The notes under the pieces were generated by a model. It searched no databases, was not told where the DNA came from, and saw nothing but the letters and a program-made list of their open reading frames with translations. Made by a program: the position numbers and the translations under genes. A stretch of DNA of 64,000 nt from Stichopus chloronotus (taxonomy: Eukaryota; Echinodermata; Holothuroidea; Aspidochirotida; Stichopodidae), in NCBI GenBank assembly GCA_021234535.1, contig CM037835.1, positions 8,122,001 through 8,186,000 on the forward strand, read 5' to 3'. Below are positions 35,057 to 47,600 of the stretch, in pieces. Each line of letters begins with the position of its first letter. The stretch's first letter is position 1.

Positions 35057-36314
35057 GTGAGATGTTTTATCTTGAAGTGACTCTAAAGGTCATTGTGCAA
35101 AAAAAAAAAAGGGGTGGCAGTTGTTGCCGAATAGGAGGTTTTATTCAAAGCCACTGGGTAAATAACTCCAACTACCTGTTGAACCTCCTGAAAAGACGTT
35201 ATTCACTGCTATTACACTGGCTGATTAAAATGACTTGATTTCTAAATTATGAATCATCGATGTATATCACAACGTCGTAGAAATATTTTTTCATCGTTAA
35301 AAATACCTGTAAATTGACAGAAAATAAAACAAAGAGATAAATAAGAGATACAGACAGTTTCTGGGAATATTTGCCAGAACAGTTCTGTTTTCCTTTTGTC
35401 ATTTCTTTACTTTCTGTAAATTTACTTTTTTAACAGTGTAGGGGAGAATAAATTAGAACTTAGTTAAAGAGGCTTTTGCATCACTTAACTATACCTGGCA
35501 CATAGTGCCGAGTCTCAGATCTCAGCATTTGTTAAGTAATGAATTCTCCAGTAAGCATCCCTTTCCTCAGTCAACTTTTTGCCTTAGCCATGGTTTAGTA
35601 TGTACATAACATGACTCTTTTACTTTGTGGTGTTAGGCACAGTGCAAGGCCAGCCAAGGCTTGTAGAGACAAAGGCTCAAACAGTAAATTGCCATAGCCC
35701 AATTTAGCTTTGAAAGCAAAGGTTTGCTTTCATTCAGATGTAACAACATTCCGTTTACTGTACCCTTTTTGACCAATCCCTGTGTCTCATCCCTGCAATT
35801 ATTACTTTGTGCACCATGCTGCTCTGCTCCACATCGTTTCCTAAAAATTGTACCAAATGGGATAAACTCCATTGTGCTTACCACAATGAAATTTCTTACT
35901 ATACTATACTGTACTTTGAATGCAATTAACCTTGATGGTATCATTCCAAAGGTGATATTTTAGTTGAAGTATGTTGACCTTCTGTTCCCAGTGGCCTTCC
36001 TGTGACCTGCTTCAACTGCAATTAACAAAGGGCTAGTTTTGCTTGGAGGTTTGCCTCATTATTTCTTGATTACCAGTTGAATGTGCACATGATATGCCTA
36101 ATTAGAACCTTGCAGGCCGCTGATAGTAAATATGACTGTCTGAATGAATTCTGAGCAGAAAACCATCTGATTTAAATCGATATTAACTAAATGTTAGGTC
36201 AGTCCTTATAAATTGCTCTTGGGAAGGAGGTTAAAATTTATAAGGCGAATCAATTAGCTCCTAAATTTCTCTTCGGCTATGGTGAAAATAGCAATTTTCT
36301 GGCTCTTTTGGCAG

Positions 36315-36933
36315 TATTTCCAGTGATTCGGATAGTGAAGTCATGTCATGGAAGAAGAAGGATGAGCTGAGACGACAGAAGTTGGCAGAAGAACAGAAGA
36401 GATTAGAAGAGCAACGTATCAAAGAGATGAGAGAAAGAGAGAGGTTAGAGGAAGAAGAGGAGAAGCGTGAGAAAGCAGAGAAACGGAAGAAAAAGAAGGA
36501 AAGAAAAGAAACTGAAACCTCTGTAGCATCAGATGAAGAAAGAGAACTGAAGAAGGAGAAAGTTGAAGAAGAGGCAGAAGATGACAGAGAGGGGAGCAAA
36601 GAAGGCTCTGAAGTTTCTCAAGAGACCACCAAGGAGAAGACTAAAGAAACCAAAGAGGACAAAGAGAAGAGGAAGATGGAGAAAGAGAAGATGAAACAGG
36701 AACTAAAAGAAAAGAAGAAAGAAGAGAAACTTAAGAAGAAACAGGAAGAGAAGAAGAAAGAGATGGAGGAGCAGAGGAAGAAGCAGGAAGAGAAGAGGAA
36801 AGAGGAGAAAAAGAAAGCAGAAGAGAGGAAGAGGAAAGAAGAAGAGAGGAGAAGAAAAGAGGAAGAAGCAAGGAGGAAAGAAGAAGAAAGGAGGAAACAG
36901 GAGAAAAGGAAACTAGCAGAAAAACAGCAGAAG
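36315..36933 (+). CDS. HDGFL2: HDGF-related exon 11: long charged helix (coiled coil)
   Basis: The exon encodes SISSDSDSEVMSWKKKDEL, then about 180 residues almost wholly of Glu, Lys and Arg (LRRQKLAEEQKRLEEQR and onward) ending AEKQQK. It is a single alpha-helix or coiled-coil spacer, like the region before the IBD in HDGFL2. The acceptor is TTTTGGCAG; a second in-frame AG 9 bp downstream (exon start 36324) is possible. The donor is AAG|GTTGGT; phase 2 in, phase 0 out. Confidence 0.85.
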
Positions 36934-37284
36934 GTTGGTAAACATTAATCAAGACACAATAACTGATGTTGAGGAATCTTGTCATCTCCCAGGTAACTTA
37001 AATGCATTCATATTGCTTGCTGAAAAATTCAATTAATTTCTTTGTTGGCAGGCCAAGTTTTAGTAGTACAAGTTCAATGAGGTTTCACATTTTTTACTTA
37101 CTAAGAGGAAAACAACATTTGCCCTCCCTGTTACCATTATCCTGCTGTCCCTCATCATGTTTGTCACTATGGCATTGAGTGCTAATTGAGTGCATGGTCA
37201 TCCATGATCTACTCGTGGTCAGGTCTTGTTTGTTGATTCTTTCTACAATCCTTTTGTCATCATTCATTTCTCATTTTATTTTAG

Positions 37285-37319
37285 AAAGCAAGTCAAGTGC
37301 AGAACAGCAATACCTCTGA
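37285..37319 (+). CDS. HDGFL2: HDGF-related exon 12: short linker
   Basis: This is a 35-bp exon, KASQVQNSNTS plus two bases, between TTTTAG and GTGAGT. Its phase (0 in, 2 out) links exon 11 to exon 13. It is small, so its support comes from splice sites and phase only. Confidence 0.65.
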
Positions 37320-38004
37320 GTGAGTATTGAGGGTATCTCTCTGTCATGCATGCAAAGTAAACATCACATCCACATCTTTGATTGTTCAAGATGTTTACGT
37401 TGATAGGCTTCCAAATTTGGTCTCTACAAATGTCGGGGCCTCAGTTACTAAGGTGGTCGAATCGTCCGTAGCAGGAACACCGGTAACCAAAAGTTGGTTG
37501 TCTGATGTGCAACCACTTTTCTTAACAAGAAGTAAAGAGCAGCTTGTTTTCATTTAATTCTAAACTTTTTTTGGATCGACTCTTTCAACTCTTATCGAAT
37601 AAAGTTTTTTTTTGTGTGTGTGTCAAACGTTGCATATGTTCTTACTCTGCAAGATGAATAAATGTAGGTTGCCATTTCATTGTCCATATGTGACAAGAGT
37701 CACGCCAAGAGTGTGTGTGGTAGAAATATGTAGCTGGAATAAATGAATCTAGAACAAAGACAGTTGTTCAACATTTTGTTTTTAACTTTCTATACATTTG
37801 AACAAAAGTGTTTCAAACCACCAAATTTGATGGCCGACAGCATAAAATGAAAATCAAGGCTTGAATATAAGAAGAAGAAGCTATACTAACCTGCAGCTAT
37901 GCAGCTAATCTTTTCCTATGTTAAGATGTGAGGTTTGTTCTCATTTTTATTTAAGTTTGTAGCATCCAAGACATTGATTTACAATATCTTCTGTTTCTCT
38001 GCAG

Positions 38005-38033
38005 TGGGACGCCTAACGTTGGTAACCACAGTG
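38005..38033 (+). CDS. HDGFL2: HDGF-related exon 13: short linker before the IBD
   Basis: This is a 29-bp exon; with the split codon it reads DGTPNVGNHS between CTCTGCAG and GTAGGT. Phase 2 in and phase 1 out fit both neighbours. A micro-exon at this place is supported by phase only. Confidence 0.6.
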
Positions 38034-39390
38034 GTAGGTAGTCGTATTTTCATCTTGTTGATTATAGGGTAATTGATCCTGAATAATCTCAAAATGCGAT
38101 CCAACAGTGGTCTTATCTTCGTGGTCTTATCTTCATGGTGTTGATAGTCAGGATTTGTCAATAGCAGTGGCCCCCTTGTTTAAGTGGATAAAGGTGGTGG
38201 TATTTGAAATAATAAAGCTTAGCAACTCTAAGGTTTGATCTGTGGGTAGGTCAGAGTTAGATGGGCTTTTTTTTGTCCAAGTGTAACCTTTCCCCATCAG
38301 AACTGACATTGAAAAAAAGAAGAAACCAAATTTGATTTTGGAGTTGGTAGTTGCCAGACATGAATTTGTATTATAGAAGCCACAGGATTCCTGCACACTT
38401 GTGTGGTTGTCCAGCATCGTAAAACAACGGTCCTTCAAGGCCTTGAATTGTAAATTGAATTAAAATTATTGTCATGTTAAATGTTGATCAATGACCATTG
38501 AACCACTTCGTGAGTGTGGTCATGGCTTATACGACATATTGGATGCCAGGTAATCTAGACGGAATGACGTGTATGACCGAAGGGGTTGGTGGAAGTGATG
38601 TGACCTTTTGTTTTGTATGTGAGTTGCTCGCTATAGCTGTGATATGTCATTGGATTGAGTTACGTGATGGCTGTGGACAGTGCACCTGGATATACAGTCC
38701 CATTTAAAAGTACCAGCCTTAGCGAGCATTTTATTTGAAGCTTAATGTGGAAAAGCAGCTTGTATGAGTTGTATGCTTGTATGCATGGTCACCTGTAGGC
38801 AGAAATGGATTTTTGTTAGGTACGGCTTCCTTAAGTATATCTGAAGTAACCAGAATGTTGTGGTTGTTTGTTAAAAGTTTGCAAAAAATGAGGAATATTT
38901 CAATGGAAGGTAACAACTACAGTGAGCTTGTTTTCATCAGTTCGTCTTTTGGCCTTCATTGCTAATACAGAGGATCTATAGAGGGAGTGGACTCTCTGGA
39001 TGGCTTTATGCATCCTTTTGGCATGTATAATTAATTAATGATGACTATAGGTCCGTTTTGAAGTCATTCACACTTGTCCAGTAGAACTATCAGCCAACAT
39101 TGCTCATTGCCTGTTCATGGTTGGTGCCTCACTTACTTAAATTACTGTTAACAAAACAGCAATTCTAACTCTTTTGATTACAAACAAAGTCTGCAATATG
39201 TTGATTATTCTGAAGAGTCACCCAGAGCAGTCCCTTTTGTAAAAGAAAACTGACTGATTTCGCCAGTGTCTCAGGTGCATCATGTGGAACAAACATTATG
39301 GTGTGTGAATGATGCCTATCGCATGTATATGTTACAGATGTTGCCAGCAACTTTGTATGTGGTTCAAAATATTTGTATTTTTGTTGGCAG

Positions 39391-39464
39391 TAGATCCTGA
39401 TCCAGATGCCCTATTAGAAGGCCTCCATGTGGAGTTAAAGATATCTCTGAGTGTGGATAATCCT
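39391..39464 (+). CDS. HDGFL2: HDGF-related exon 14: start of the IBD
   Basis: It reads VDPDPDALLEGLHVELKISL, then SVDNP before GTAAGT. This aligns with helix 1 of the LEDGF integrase-binding domain (xRxHxEIKxxLKxDNxD). The Asp matching LEDGF Asp366, which contacts partner peptides, is kept. The IBD is known to bind cellular IBM-motif proteins such as MED1, IWS1 and JPO2. Confidence 0.88.
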
Positions 39465-40055
39465 GTAAGTATGTGCCCTCTTGTTGGTGAAGAAAGCTGA
39501 ACGAGGGCAGCATTTGTTGTCAATGGTTATATGTTCTTTTTTTCTACATCATTCACTCAGTGTTTTTTCTAACCTTGCACACACTATTAGCTATATACCC
39601 TTAGTACTCAATAATGAAAAGATTACATCATCAGGCCCACAGACTAATATACACAAATAACAACATTTCACCAATCTTGTCAGTTGATGCCCAAACCATC
39701 TCCATTATCTTTGTTGCTTTCTCGTATGGTGAAGATTTCTCTTGGTGGTTGAAAAGTATTTCAGTTTTTTTCAAGATGTTATTTGGAATAAACAGTTTCT
39801 TTGAGTTACTTTTATCTTGTGGCTGTTGCATTCGCTCTGTGTATGCTGCAAATGCCACCCACAGTACAGATGATGCAATTGTGTATAGGCCCCTTTATTT
39901 TAATTTGCGCTAAATGGAAATGCACAACAGTAAACATGTAAATGTGAATTCCTCGCTGTAGTGAACAGATTGACTGTTTATAAAATTGAAAAATTCTTCC
40001 TGCTGTCTTACTTGTAACATTTTACAATCACCTCTTGTATTTTTTATTATTTCAG

Positions 40056-40157
40056 GACCCCTTGAGGAGCTGTCGTGTCATGGAAGAAATTGACAAACTC
40101 CAGTTGAATCCAGTTCTTTTAAAGAAGCATGCTGAATTTGTGCAAACAATAAAAAAG
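40056..40157 (+). CDS. HDGFL2: HDGF-related exon 15: IBD central helices
   Basis: It reads DPLRSCRVMEEIDKLQLNPV, then LLKKHAEFVQTIKK before GTAACA. It corresponds to the CxxALxELxxLQVT and TLKK segments of the IBD. 102 bp, phase 0 at both ends. Confidence 0.9.
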
Positions 40158-40577
40158 GTAACATCGTTTGTGTCTTTCTTGTGTCACCAGAGTTTAGGAT
40201 ATAGATATTATGACTTGAACTGGTACAAATGAATATGACTTGGAAACAATGTTTGTATAATTGCTCAGTTTCCCTGTGAAATAGTTTTTGCCCAATGTTA
40301 TCAATTTGCATATCCCTTTTCTTTCCTCTTCTTGTCCACTGAGATTAACTTAGCTTGTCTGTCCCCATTGCTCTCACTTGAGTGGTTTTATCTCTCAGAA
40401 TCATCAGCTATCTTAAACTGTATTTTCTTTGATCCATCCTTTAAAAAGTAGTAATTTGTAATTAAAAAGTAATTTTGTGAAAAGAAAACCTAAGATTTTC
40501 ACATTGACAGGTATGTCCATCACCCTTCAATGGAATGCTAGGCCTTTGACATATCTTTTCTCTTGTTGCACATGCAG

Positions 40578-40770
40578 GTGAGAAGGTACAAGAACAGTGA
40601 GAAGGTTGCCAAGAAAGCAGAATATCTTTACAACAAATTGAAGTTGGTCTTTGTGATGCAAAACTCAGGAGCTACAAAAACTGTCAAGACCAGCAAATCA
40701 GCCACAAACAAGGAGAACTTGAAGGAGGTGACACAGAAAAAGATAACAGAGAAACCAGCTGCAAAGGAAG
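40578..40770 (+). CDS. HDGFL2: HDGF-related exon 16: end of the IBD and basic tail
   Basis: It begins VRRYKNSEKVAKKAEYLYNK, the last IBD helices (RRYK as in HDGFL2; LEDGF has RRFK with Phe406). A Lys/Thr-rich tail follows, ending KITEKPAAKE. The acceptor is CATGCAG and the donor AAG|GTAGAA leaves phase 1. Confidence 0.9.
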
Positions 40771-41547
40771 GTAGAATCTTTTTCTTACCTTGTCCAAACC
40801 ATTGACTGTTGTCCTGGTATGGGATTGTTCAAACCTTAGTGCTAATTTGCTGTTCCCATCAGTAACATTTAGTCAAACAGGATGAAAATGTTGTTCTAGT
40901 GTGTAGCATACAACTCTTTATTTCCATGGCCCTTGCCCTTGTAAATAAAGAATGTCACAGATTTGTGACCCACAGCCCTCCCACAATGTCTTGTTTTCTC
41001 TTTTTTTGGGGGGGGAGTGCCAGTTTTGTTCCAGCTTTAATATTTGATATAAAGGGAACATTTTGGTATTGAATGCTCAAATTGGTACTGTATTGTGTGG
41101 AGTGACACAATTATATTGGCTCTTAGAGTTGGAGGAACTCTTCTATCTAGATATGGCGGTTTGGCAGTATGGGAGGAAAAAAAAAATGGATGCGGTGAGG
41201 CTACTTCCCAGGAATTGTGTGTATTCAGTGTGTATTTGTGTACTTGGAGGGAAACTATGGTGCCCGAGGCACAGTTGCCCTTTTTTGTACAGAAAGATTA
41301 TAAGGAATTGTGGAAAAGTTAAGACTCCCTTCCCAGGAACTATTTTTTTTTATGCCAGCACTGTGTGGAAGTGACTCAGATAAATGTTGTAATAGTAGTT
41401 TGTAAAGATGCTATAAATTGAAATCATATGGCTTAACTGAAATATTGCATCAACTTTCTTTGAAATTATGCTGTCTTACTGGTAGATCCCAACTGCCACA
41501 CAATGTAAGCTTAAACATGATTTGTTTTTGATTGGTTCACCTTTCAG

Positions 41548-42736
41548 AAAGTTCAGATGTAAATAAAGAATCTAAAGCTTCCACTGAAATAGTAACCATT
41601 CCCCCTGGGGTGGCAACAGAGGAGGAGACACCAACCAAAAGTGTACCAGTGTCCATCTCAGCTGAAAAGGTAGAGGATGCAACTGACCAAAAAGAGGTTA
41701 CTCCCTCAAAGGAAAGTCATAGTGAACCACCACCAGATTCAGTTCAGACAGACAATGTAAAAACTGAAGCAGAGACAGCTCCAAACAAATCAGTGGATGA
41801 GAGTAATACTCATGCTTCTTTATCAACAAAGCCTTCTGAAGCGGTCACAGAGCCACCAGATGAAACTGATCAAGGGATGAAGGCACCTGAGGAAAAACCA
41901 GAAGAAGAAGAACAACAAATCGAACTCAAGGAAGTTTCCGCCCAAGAGAAGGAAGCAAATGATGGAGAAAATAAGAAGTTAAAGAAGGATAAGGAGTCAG
42001 AAAAGGAGGTTCCAGTCAATCCTGATGTAAGTGGATCGCCCCAAAACAGTGCCAACACTTCAGCAAGTAAGGTCGAGAAGAAAGTCGTAGGTAGTCCCCC
42101 CAACTCCCCTCACTCTTCTGGAGAGGAATCAGAGCAAGAAAGTGGAGGGGGAGTTGAACTAGACTTTGATTCCCGTTTGGAAGAGTTTGCTCAAAGAGCG
42201 TTTGGGACTAGTGTATTAGAGGATGAAGAGAGGCGGAGGGAAAGGACGGGTAGGATGATGGAGCGAGACGAAATGAGAGAAGAGGAAAAGAAAGGAGAAA
42301 TAGGAAGGAAAGAAGAGACTATAGACGATAGAAAAGAATCAGCTGATAAAATGTCCAGGGATGGTGATGATGAAAATCCAGTGGCTGAGGAGGAAGAAAG
42401 TAGCAAAGTAGAAGAGGATGAAGGTGCCGAAGAGGATGGAGATGGGGAGGAAGAAGCAGATGACGAAGTGGAAGAAGAGGAAGAGAGATTAGGTGAAGAG
42501 TGGTGGGATAAAGCTAGAAGTTTGCTACAGATGACAGAGGAGTTTCGGAAATTGGAGCCCGATTATGACGACGGACCCAGTAGGAAAGATTCAAAGGCAG
42601 AGAAAGAGGAAAAAGAGGGAAGAGAGGGGGATGAGGCCACAGGAGCACCAGTAGATGTTGCCAAGGAGACTGCAGTAGAGGGCGACATCTTGAGAGAAGA
42701 GGATATGGAAATTGGTGATGAAGATGAGGAGAAAAA
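41548..42736 (+). CDS. HDGFL2: HDGF-related exon 17: long acidic C-terminal region
   Basis: The largest exon (about 396 codons) begins SSDVNKESKASTEIV and is Pro/Ser/Thr-rich, then Glu/Lys-rich. Its one compact-looking block is ELDFDSRLEEFAQRAFG (about 42156-42206). It ends GDEDEEK with a split Lys codon at AA|GTGAGT. If the donor is not used, translation stops two bases later at TGA 42738-42740. Human HDGFL2 has no comparably long post-IBD region. Confidence 0.85.
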
Positions 42737-44353
42737 GTGAGTGAAATTGTTGTGTTCAAGAGATGTGTTGGTGAATGTACTGGTGATGAGATGGAAAACA
42801 AAACCATTTGTATGAAAAAATTACCCTCTGTAGGAAATTTGCTGGTCTAAAGTGGCAATTGAGTTTTCTTGATTGTTTTTCTTGCCATCGTTGTGACAAT
42901 CTTCCAGAACTTTGTTTGAGATGTGATAACATTCAGTCATCATCCTTCTGTGATAGTTTCCCACTTACGTTTTTTGTTCACAAGAAGTTAATTAGCAGGT
43001 TTTCAACATATCTAGTACTTTTAAGATTATTGGAATACTGTAAACCTTAAAAAAACTTTAACTCACAAACATGAAAAGTTGATGCAAACCCGTTATGTTT
43101 CATCAAATTATTTAAATCCATTATGCAGCAAGTAGTCTTAGATATTTTGTGATTTTATAAACCTTAACATCTGTATCTCTGGAAGAAGTGCAATTCCAGA
43201 GTACAAATAGTTACTCTTGAGCAGCCTTTTGGTTTTATGCCAAAGATTTTGTTCATCTCTACGCTTTCCAGGACAATCCAATGATAAGAAGAAAAAAAAA
43301 AAAACACTTCTACTTTGAAATGCTGTGCGAGTTAACTCTTCATATGCCTCATTCATTAATGTCCATAAGAAGCGGCAATAGTTTTCAAAACTGAACCAGA
43401 AGATCCTTTTATACATGGATTAGGATGACCTGTAGTTGCGAAGAAGGAAGGAATTATTTAATTAAATTATTTAATTAATAATCATTATGTTGTGTCTATC
43501 CAAGGAAGACTGCATGTGCCTCCTGCATAAATGTCCTATTAGTGCACACTGTTGCTTGTGTTATCTTTATTTGTACAAAAAGTTATCCTTCTTGATAGGA
43601 ATATCACTTTTATTATCTTCCCTCAAAAGTTTGGAATATCATTGAATTAACACTGTATGTATACATGCATTTGGTTTGAGACATTATCTTCAAAATGAGA
43701 AGCCTTGATAGGATTCTTCTCATCAATTTGTCTACCATGGGCAGTGACAACGTGCATCAACGTAGAACAAGAAGAATACTGTGTGCCTTTAAAAAAGTAA
43801 TCCAGTGACTTTTTAGGGGGTAGTCAAATGAAAGGGCATAATTTTTTGTTTCAGACATTCCAAATTGCCACTCCAATATCTCATTCATAATTCAAGGTAC
43901 TATTATTTGAACTGTGAAAAAGACTGCTCCGGTCGACAAAAAATTTCCAGTGTCGTCAAGGTTATGAAAAGTCATGTGAGAAGGCAATTTGAAGATCGTA
44001 TTTAACGTAAAATTTGACCCCAGGTGAAACTACGATTGGCATTATTGTAGATTGTGCTTAAATGTTGTAAGCATTTAGGTCACATCTCTTTAGTGTTTCT
44101 TTAAAAGCAGTGGAGATTAAAAAGAAGTAGTGGAAGAAGGGCTGATGAATTAATTTGTATACATGTTATGACATCACAGATTTCCCACAATGCATTGCAC
44201 CACTGCAAAATAGATTTTTTTGTTCAAAAATTGATACCTTCGCTGCTATTAAGATATGGTTTTTGCCGATAAAGAAGGAAAAGATTCCCTAATTGTATGT
44301 TATTTCAGTTTTTTTCACCGGTTAATCTCTTTTACATGCTCTCGTTCAAACAG
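42737..44353 (+). other. intron 17 of the HDGF-related gene
   Basis: This 1.6-kb intron has a near-palindromic TTATTTAATTAAATTATTTAATTAAT at about 43455-43480 and no other recognised feature. Introns 11-16 (36934-37284, 37320-38004, 38034-39390, 39465-40055, 40158-40577, 40771-41547) likewise show nothing identifiable. Confidence 0.4.
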
Positions 44354-44453
44354 GTTTCCCCCAGCACCTGCTGTCGGTCAATCTGCGTCCAAGGTCACAC
44401 CCGTTGACGACAAAGTATTCCACAATGACAGCATGGACTTGGACTCTGATTGA
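44354..44453 (+). CDS. HDGFL2: HDGF-related exon 18: C-terminus and stop
   Basis: After completing the Lys codon it reads FPPAPAVGQSASKVTPVDDK, then VFHNDSMDLDSD and TGA (44451-44453). The acceptor is TTCAAACAG. Phase 2 fits exon 17, and the total of the 18 coding exons is a multiple of three. Confidence 0.82.
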
Positions 44454-44640
44454 GATACCACTGAAAATGTTGGTCTTCACAGCTGCAAACAGGGTTCCTG
44501 CCTTTAAAGGGAAAAAGCACCACAGTGACTCAGAAGCTGAACTCCGGGAGGAGGAGAGAGACAAAAGTCAAAGATGCCTAAATCTGACCCTTGTACATAA
44601 AAGCCACAATCTGGCAAAGACAAAAATAAAAAGTGGAATC
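44454..44640 (+). other. HDGF-related 3'UTR start with candidate poly(A) signal
   Basis: The first downstream AATAAA is at 44625-44630, about 170 bases after the stop; another is at 45371-45376. Which is used, and the 3' end, cannot be told from sequence alone. Confidence 0.35.
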
Positions 44641-47600
44641 ATTTTTTTGGTTTTCCTGCAAAGGGCTCACCTTCAATGTGCCTAGAAACTTCTTGGAAAG
44701 AATTCCTCTTGCTGCTATTGACTCACTGTATTTGGGTGTTTTTGCAAGAATTTCTAGTTTTGTCAGAATACATCTGTGAGTGTGTTTGAAAGTATGATGG
44801 GATTGACAAAGAAGGAACAAAACAGGAGCTTGTCATTCAAACTCAGAGCAGAATGAAAAAAAACCTTTCCCATCTATAAGAATCGTGACAACTAGTTGGT
44901 TTTCGATGAAGTGTGAAAAGTAATTTCAATGAGTTGGGAATTTCTCAATTTTGTTTGTGACCAATCACAAACATTTTGCTTTTTACAACTTTTTGTAGGC
45001 TTTTACGAGAGGAGAGGTAATGTTTTTTTGCCCTGTTGTCAGTGTCATGTATTATTTCAGTCCACGCACTTGTTTCGGCGAGTGTGGTGACACATAAGTT
45101 CTCAATGTCACATCACCATTTGAGCCAGTTTTGCTTTTTCATCATTCATGTTCTGTCTGCTGGGACAAACAATCATTAACTAAATTAACTGGCAGAAAGA
45201 AAGTGAATACTGAGCACTTTTTCTTTAATGCAGATGTAAGCCAAGAGATGTGTAGTCTGATTGGTTACATATCACCCTAAGAGCCTCTTAAAGTCACGTA
45301 CATATGTACACAGGCCTCCCAGAGTGGCATAAAATTATAAAATTTGGTTGAAAATGGGCATCTACCATAAAATAAAAGGTAAATCATAAAAATCATTAAA
45401 TATTATTGATAAAGATTTTGTATTGCTTGTACCCTTCTCATTTCAAACCATCCTTAATGCCCTGGAATGTATTTTGTGTGCATATGTGCTCACAATTGGG
45501 ATGCACTTATAATGACTTCTAATTCTATTGCCCTTGTGTATGAGTAACAGTGCATATACACACAATGCACTGTCAATGATTATGCAACAGCACTCAAACC
45601 TAGAGCTGATTTTACATGAAATCAATGTTCCTCTGATGCTGTATGTGAATATTTAATAACCACAACCCATGGCACACAGTTAATTTCTAAAAGAATCTAG
45701 CATCCCCTTTTTCCACCTAGTGTAACACCCACTTCCCAAAGACGTATCAGGTATGCCATTGCTTTTGAATCACTGCAGGTATGGTTCCTGTGAATATTTA
45801 GCACCAAAAAGGGTCATGCTGGTGCAATGATTCAGCAGTAAATATATTTACACAATATCAATTTTCCACCTAGAGGCTTGGTCATGTCAGTGAGTGCTAT
45901 TTTAATAGTAGCACCCTTATTTAAATTTGGAATGTGAGTTGTACTGGTAATTGCCTGGTTGTCTACCTCTGGTCTTTCTTAGTGTTTCAACGGAAGAGAA
46001 AGTAGAGGAAAAGATCACATGCCGCAAAACGTGAAAGAGAACTTCGCACTAGTCTTTTAGATATTTGGATATGAAAATTGTCTAGACATTTTTGTTGACC
46101 CTACAACTTCAGACTCTCCAAGAAAGCATAGTAGTGAATTGCCATTGCTTAAAATCAAACAGACCAATTGGGAATGGATGAATACTCATCTATGCAAAAA
46201 ACAGGGCTTAAACTATGTCATTTTGTAGTGACTATAACATATTCTGCAGAATTTGACTCTCACCGAAAAATTTTCAACTCATTCCAGTTTTAAAGGCAAA
46301 ATAGTAGTATTGTATCATGTTGCCTCTTTGCCTTAAAGAACATGGGCTGAGCACCCCCTTAACGGACTGATTAAAATTAATGGTATGGTGTCCTTGATGA
46401 GCCCATATGGACTTTCTACTCCTCAAACTTTCAAATTCATGTGCTTTAATCTAAACTTGATCAGTCAAGTTTATGTCTGTTGATGACTGAAGCATAGTTA
46501 CTCCTTTCTCCCTATGTCTGGCATAAAGGCCACCTGATTGCATAGGTTTAGTTTGGTGTCTTCATATCTGCTCAGTGGCACCACAGTGTGAGGGGAGCTT
46601 GAGGGGGGGTTGTGTGCCCCCCTAGTTATATTTTGACCTCAAAACTACTTTTACTTGAAAACAAATTGAACTGCATTTATTTTTAGGATAGGGAGAGGCA
46701 TAAATAAACCTGACAAAATGGGTTTGGAAATGTCATTTCTGGTGATCTGGGTGTCGTTTTTGGCCAAAAATTTTCTGGTGCTCTCTTCAACTGATGATGG
46801 TTTGAAGATGCATCGCTGCTGCCAATCTTAATGTGCGGCTGACAAATGGGCAATTTTATAGTTGAAGACATTCTACATGAACGCAATCCAAATTATGACA
46901 ATTTTTAGCTCACACCAGGTAACTGGTATGAGCTATTGTGATAAGGCTCTGCCTGTCTGTCTATCTGTATTCTGTTCACAATTGTTCAACATAATTCTCC
47001 ATCACGCTGTCATGGATTTTATCAAACTTGGACACAATGTTCCATAGGTGATGGGCCATTTCAGATGTTCAAAATTTTTGATCCTAGGTCCTGTGTGGGT
47101 TCTATGTCCTATATTATGAAATTCTGCAAAATGCTCCTACTCCCACAGATTCTTGTGCAATGTTGATGGCTTGTAACAGTGATGCTTTCTTAATGGTACC
47201 TTTGGGGTGTTCAGGGATGTTTAGTTCAAGGTTCCATGTGGTACCATCTTGTATCCCATTCTATGAAATTTTGTTTAAAATGCTGCCTCTGACACCTGCT
47301 TTCATAGATTTGTATTTGACTTGGACACAGTGTTGGTTGTAGTCCATTGGTAATTTTCAAAAACTTTCCGGTCCTACTACCCATGTGGACCCTATGTTCT
47401 ATTTTCTGAAATTGTGAAAAGTGCTTCTCCCCCTCCAGATTGTCATGTATAATGTTTGTCATAATGATACGCTGTTAGTGGTTTTCTTAGGGTGTTCATG
47501 AATTTGTAGTCTATGGTTCTATGTGGGCCCTACGGCCATTTTATGAAATTCTGCAAAGTGCTTCTCCTTCCACTATTAAAGTGCCTCTTTAAACTGTCAT

